DNA of 22,416 bases, from IMG/VR virus record IMGVR_UViG_3300025671_000593, positions 1 through 22,416 of that record; one strand, 5' to 3'. The notes below the pieces were generated by a model. The model did not search any database. It was not told the origin of the DNA and was given only the letters and a program-made list of their open reading frames with translations. Each line of letters starts with the position of its first letter. Within the stretch, counting starts at the first letter, position 1. Below, piece after piece: positions 19,270-22,416 of the stretch. Both the position numbers and the translations under genes were made by a program. Source of the stretch: a virus.

Positions 19270-19734
19270 ATGTCAGATACAGTAAAGCGAACTCCTCGCG
19301 CAAATGAAATGAGAGAGAAAACGGCGCAGCGTAGGCCGTGGGCTCCTCCCTCTATGTTAGATGCACCGCCTGCACCGGATGGATTTCGGCATCGTTGGAT
19401 CCGCGCAGAAACGCGTGGTTTTGATGATACTAAGAATATTAGCGCGAAAATGCGCGAAGGTTGGGAATTAGTTCGAAAGGACGAATATCCTGATTTTGAG
19501 GCCCCGGTTGTTGATTCAGGTAAGTACGAAGGTGTTTTTGGCGTAGGCGGTTTAGTTTTGGCTCGCATCCCAGATGAGACTGCAGAAGAACGTAATGCGT
19601 ACTATCAACGACGTAACGCGGATCAGGTACAAGCGGTTGATTCTGAGTTGATGGCTCAAAACCAACATTCAACCATGACGATTTCTAAACCAGATCGTCA
19701 GACTCGTGTAACCTTCGGTGGCCCTCGACGGTAG
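19270..19734 (+). CDS. conserved phage head-module protein of unknown function
   Basis: 154 aa, starting three bases after the scaffold stop. It contains RRPWAPPSMLDAPPAPDGFRHRWIR, then DTKNISAKMREGWELVRKDEYPDF, and FGVGGLVLARIPDETAEERNAYYQRR. I recall a similar arrangement in uncultured marine phages, always between scaffold and capsid genes. Its conserved place suggests a head-assembly factor or minor virion protein. The function is not known to me. Confidence 0.7.
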   Translation: MSDTVKRTPRANEMREKTAQRRPWAPPSMLDAPPAPDGFRHRWIRAETRGFDDTKNISAKMREGWELVRKDEYPDFEAPVVDSGKYEGVFGVGGLVLARIPDETAEERNAYYQRRNADQVQAVDSELMAQNQHSTMTISKPDRQTRVTFGGPRR

Positions 19735-19764
19735 TTAGGGTCGCTCTGATAAGGAGAAAAACAA

Positions 19765-20412
19765 ATGGCAAACCAAGATACTGCCTTTGGTCTTCGTCCT
19801 ATCGGGCTTAACGGCGCAGGAGCAAACACCACTGGTGTAACTCAGTATGAGATTGCATCTAACAATACAAACGCCATTTACCAGTATTCGCCAGTAATCC
19901 CTCTGGCGGCTGGGGTGATTGATATTGTTGGCAATGCCAACGGTGGTACAGTTCCCGCACTTGGAGTCCTTATGGGCGTAGAGTATGTTGATAGTTCTAC
20001 AGGTAAATCAACTTGGAAAAACTATTGGCCCGGTTCAAACAACGTAAGCGTTGATACGAACCATCCAGTAAAAGCCTTCGTGGCGGACAACCCCAATCAA
20101 TTGTTTATGGTTGCAGCAGACGGCAGTTCAACTGACCGCGCTACTGCACTTTCGAACATCTTTGCAAACGCCTCTTTGGCGACTGCAACTTCGGGGTCCA
20201 CAGCAAACGGTCGTTCAACTGCAGAGCTTGATATCTCATCAGTTGCGACTACTGCGACACTGTTCATGCGTATTGTCGGCCTCACGGGCGATGTTGCGAA
20301 CTTGGACTATGACGCAGCCGGTGTGAACTATGTTGTTCGTTTTAACTTCCACCACAACGCGCCAGTTGCGGCTTCTGCGTCGCAAACCACGTCGTTGTCA
20401 ACAGGCATTTAA
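19765..20412 (+). CDS. probable capsid decoration/cement-type protein
   Basis: 215 aa, behind AAGGAG. It starts MANQDTAFGLRPIG, the usual opening of small beta-rich proteins encoded directly before major capsid genes. Later segments (YEIASNNTNAIYQYSPVIPLAAG, GTVPALGVLMGVEYVD) are strand-rich, with few charges and many Thr, Ser, Ala and Gly. The C-terminus is RFNFHHNAPVAASASQTTSLSTGI. Composition and position suit a head decoration or accessory virion protein. No enzymatic motif is seen. The capsid gene follows 13 bases later. Confidence 0.65.
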   Translation: MANQDTAFGLRPIGLNGAGANTTGVTQYEIASNNTNAIYQYSPVIPLAAGVIDIVGNANGGTVPALGVLMGVEYVDSSTGKSTWKNYWPGSNNVSVDTNHPVKAFVADNPNQLFMVAADGSSTDRATALSNIFANASLATATSGSTANGRSTAELDISSVATTATLFMRIVGLTGDVANLDYDAAGVNYVVRFNFHHNAPVAASASQTTSLSTGI

Positions 20413-20425
20413 GGAGGGCTGAAAT

Positions 20426-21334
20426 ATGGCTATCTCTCGCGCACAATTAGCGAAAGAGTTGGAACCCGGCCTTAACGCCTTGTTCGGACTTGAGTATGAT
20501 CGTTACGAAAACGAACATGCCGAAATCTTTGAAGAAGAATCTTCGGATCGTGCATTCGAAGAGGAAGTGATGCTCGGTGGATTTTCCACAGCACCTATTA
20601 AAGCTGAAGGCGCTGCCATCAACTTTGATGATGCACAGGAAACATACACTGCGCGTTACACACATGAGACAATTGCTCTTGCGTTTTCTATTACGGAAGA
20701 AGCAATTGAGGACAATCTTTATGATCGTCTCGCATCTCGTTACACCAAAGCTCTGGCTCGCTCTATGGCGCAGACAAAGCAAATCAAAGCAGCCAACATT
20801 TTGAACAATGCGTTCAACACGGGTGCTAATGCAATTGGTGATGGTGCGGCTCTGTGTTCTTCGGCACACCCATCATTGTCTGGTAACCAGCGCAACCTTT
20901 TGTCAACTGCGGCAGACCTCAACGAGACTTCTCTTGAGCAAATGCTAATTGACATTGCTGGTTTCACTGACGAACGTGGTTTGAAAATTGCCGTTCGTGG
21001 TATGAAGCTTATTATTCCGAAAGAGCTTCAGTTCATCGCGGAGCGTGTACTTAATTCAAATCTGCGTCCGGGCACAGCGGACAATGACACCAACGCAATG
21101 CGCAGCATGGGGATGCTTCCTGACGGAGCGGTTGTAAACCACTTCCTGACGGATACTGATGCATTCTTCATCAAAACTGATGCGCCAAACGGTTTCAAAT
21201 ATTTCAACCGTTCAGCCATCAAGACTGCGATGGAAGGTGACTTTGACACTGGCAACATGCGCTTTAAAGCACGTGAGCGTTACAGCTTCGGTGTTTCCGA
21301 CTGGCGTTGTGTTTTTGGTACACCCGGCGCATAA
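20426..21334 (+). CDS. major capsid protein (HK97-fold type)
   Basis: 302 aa with a strong AAGGAGG site. Features typical of this class are the N-terminal AELGxx-like helix region (LAKELEPGLNALFGLEYDRY), EIFEEESSDRAFEEEVML, a central ANILNNAFNTG with LCSSAHPSLSGNQRN, then FTDERGLKIAVRGMKLIIP and C-terminal RFKARERYSFGVSDWRCVFG. The last motif is common to capsid proteins of the Mu gpT and P22-like type. It comes after scaffold and decoration genes and ends with a strong terminator, as expected for the most highly expressed head gene. Confidence 0.9.
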   Translation: MAISRAQLAKELEPGLNALFGLEYDRYENEHAEIFEEESSDRAFEEEVMLGGFSTAPIKAEGAAINFDDAQETYTARYTHETIALAFSITEEAIEDNLYDRLASRYTKALARSMAQTKQIKAANILNNAFNTGANAIGDGAALCSSAHPSLSGNQRNLLSTAADLNETSLEQMLIDIAGFTDERGLKIAVRGMKLIIPKELQFIAERVLNSNLRPGTADNDTNAMRSMGMLPDGAVVNHFLTDTDAFFIKTDAPNGFKYFNRSAIKTAMEGDFDTGNMRFKARERYSFGVSDWRCVFGTPGA

Positions 21335-21348
21335 ATTGTGCTACAATA

Positions 21349-21387
21349 GGGGGACTGATGGTATTTCATTAGTCATCCTCCCTGTTA
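21349..21387 (+). other. hairpin upstream of the post-capsid terminator
   Basis: GACTGATG pairs with CATTAGTC (one G-T pair) around GTATTT. Flanking G-rich and C-rich runs (GGGG and CCTCCC) can extend it past a small bulge. Together with the terminator it makes a double stem-loop 3' end that could protect the capsid mRNA. Confidence 0.5.
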
Positions 21388-21391
21388 AACT

Positions 21392-21419
21392 AGGGGCTAC
21401 TTCGGTAGCCCCTTTCTTT
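21392..21419 (+). terminator. strong rho-independent terminator with UUCG tetraloop
   Basis: AGGGGCTAC (21392-21400) pairs with GTAGCCCCT (21405-21413) around TTCG, followed by a T-rich tail. UUCG loops closed by C-G are extra stable. Confidence 0.92.
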
Positions 21420-21493
21420 TTAAAAATTTCTGTGTATACTTTGATTATCCCTGACAGCCAATAGGCTGACACACCCAAAGACAGGAGATCAAA

Positions 21494-21967
21494 ATGGGTC
21501 TAACTACCTTTTCAGGTCCCGTTCGTTCTGAACGCGGCTTTACGGCTGTAGGATCAACCGCAGTTGTAAATATTACGGCAGAAACAACTCTCACATATGC
21601 AGATCACGTAGGTCGTATCATTGAAATCAATGATGCAGACGGTGCGGTTACGCTTCCAGCAATCACCAGCGACACCATTGGCGCAACCTACAAGTTCTTT
21701 GTAGGCACCACTGCTTCTGACTTGGATATCAAAACAGATGGCACAGATAAGTTTGTTGGCAATCTCGTTCTTGCCGCCGCCGCCACTTCTCAAGCTAGGG
21801 GTTTCGCTCCTGCAGCAAGCAACGATGTCATTTCTATGAACGGCACCACTACAGGTGGTATTGCTGGTTCTGTTGTGGAAGTCACTGCGATTGCAACTGC
21901 AGAATATCTGGTCACTGGCACTCTTTTAGGTTCTGGTACACTAGCTACACCATTTGCAGACTCATAA
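21494..21967 (+). CDS. beta-rich virion protein
   Basis: 157 aa behind ACAGGAG. It opens GLTTFSGPVRSERGF, a common start of small head or tail proteins. The body is Thr/Ala/Gly-rich with alternating strands (TTLTYADHVGRIIEINDADG, TYKFFVGTTASDLDIKTDG) and ends LLGSGTLATPFADS. It fits a head decoration, fibre or tail-surface protein. It lies after the capsid terminator in a new transcript, whose leader holds TATACT near 21434 and a small dyad CAGCC-AATA-GGCTG near 21457-21470. Confidence 0.65.
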   Translation: MGLTTFSGPVRSERGFTAVGSTAVVNITAETTLTYADHVGRIIEINDADGAVTLPAITSDTIGATYKFFVGTTASDLDIKTDGTDKFVGNLVLAAAATSQARGFAPAASNDVISMNGTTTGGIAGSVVEVTAIATAEYLVTGTLLGSGTLATPFADS

Positions 21968-21977
21968 GGGGGTGTAG

Positions 21978-22253
21978 ATGGCTAATTCAGACGTAAAATC
22001 AAAACGTCTGACGGGAACAGGCGGGGCCTCAGTGGGCCGCGCCCGTTTGCGACAGGTACAGGTTTTGACAGCGGCGGGCGCAGGACGCCTTACGTTAACT
22101 GACGGAAACGGCGGAAGCACGGTTTTGGATTTGGATTTTCTAGCGTCTGATTCCCATTCCGTTAACATTCCAGACGAAGGTTTATTGTTTACAAGCGATA
22201 TTTATGTTGGCACTGCCACAAATATCACTGCAATGACGATATTCTATAGTTAG
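21978..22253 (+). CDS. small virion-region protein
   Basis: 91 aa with an AAGGGGGTG site. The N-terminal part is basic (DVKSKRLTGTGGASVGRARLRQ). The C-terminal part is strand-rich (VLTAAGAGRLTLTDGNGGSTVLDLDF, then VNIPDEGLLFTSDIYVGTATN). The last segment resembles short beta-domains found in phage tail and neck proteins. Function not established. Confidence 0.6.
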   Translation: MANSDVKSKRLTGTGGASVGRARLRQVQVLTAAGAGRLTLTDGNGGSTVLDLDFLASDSHSVNIPDEGLLFTSDIYVGTATNITAMTIFYS

Positions 22254-22261
22254 GAAATGCC

Positions 22262-22416
22262 ATGTCCCGCGAAATAAGTTCAATTTCCAGAGTTGGAACT
22301 AGCGAGCCGTTTGAGCTTCAAGTTGCTCGTGGGCAAATATCATTCCATAAAACGATATTTAAGTTTGGCTACAACAACGATGTTGGAAACACAAAAGAAA
22401 CCATCTGGGAACAAGG
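22262..22416 (+). CDS. virion-type protein, 3' truncated by window edge
   Basis: About 51 residues are visible, from ATG 22262. RGQISFHKTIFKFGYNNDVGNTKETIWEQ contains a pattern (KFGxNxxV....ETIW) I recognise from structural proteins of many phages, often annotated as hypothetical or tail-related. The gene continues past the window, so neither size nor domain set can be judged. Confidence 0.6.
   Translation, partial: MSREISSISRVGTSEPFELQVARGQISFHKTIFKFGYNNDVGNTKETIWEQ

Noticed and set aside
1-22416. Prophage or lysogeny signs (integrase, repressor pair, att sites)
   Set aside because: None was seen. The RHH and winged-helix proteins alone do not show lysogeny, and the window is not the whole genome.

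Overview
The window is a contiguous piece of a double-stranded DNA tailed-phage genome. Every convincing gene lies on the + strand, most are small, and many are packed with 4-base ATGA overlaps. No integrase, excisionase, transposase or tRNA gene was seen, so nothing here points to lysogeny. Family A DNA polymerase, a large portal, a GroES-like co-chaperonin and many short orphan genes suggest a marine podovirus-like phage of a proteobacterium. The host assignment is inference from gene content only.

Layout. 1-3355 is the replication block: the C-terminal part of a UvrD/Rep-type helicase, a winged-helix-like protein, a DUF6378-like protein, a zinc-ribbon protein and a PolA with exonuclease and polymerase domains. 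3403-3446 is a terminator. 3502-4598 holds three small transcription units: a 48-aa ribbon-helix-helix regulator, a 79-aa orphan, and a 186-aa conserved phage protein with a glycine-rich C-terminus. 4599-5290 is a 692-base tandem-repeat region that does not look coding. It carries seven copies of CGATTTGTTTGTTAC-type cores spaced 77-99 bases apart, and no stop trinucleotide occurs in any + frame. 5314-7526 holds small orphan genes, including a winged-helix protein, an AT-hook protein and a 30-aa membrane peptide.

7527-7801 is an AT-rich intergenic region with GGTGTTAC iterons placed just before and inside the small terminase gene. The base skew of the + strand changes from C-rich to G-rich near here. 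7802-12309 holds the small terminase, an overlapping VRR-NUC nuclease, a cysteine-rich protein, a DUF932 protein and further orphans. Several leaders here combine a TATGCGA element with a GC-rich hairpin. 12366-12740 is a very GC-rich, palindrome-rich non-coding island. A sigma70-type promoter follows it and leads into the packaging and head module: large terminase, portal, small basic proteins, GroES-like protein, scaffold, an accessory protein, a probable decoration protein, the major capsid protein, a UUCG-loop terminator, and then further virion-type genes running off the right end.

The main points of interest are the stop-free repeat array, a TCGCATA/TATGCGA element that recurs in at least ten intergenic gaps and often sits in promoter spacers, the iterons at terS, the GC-rich island before terL, and leucine at the position equivalent to E. 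coli Pol I Phe762.
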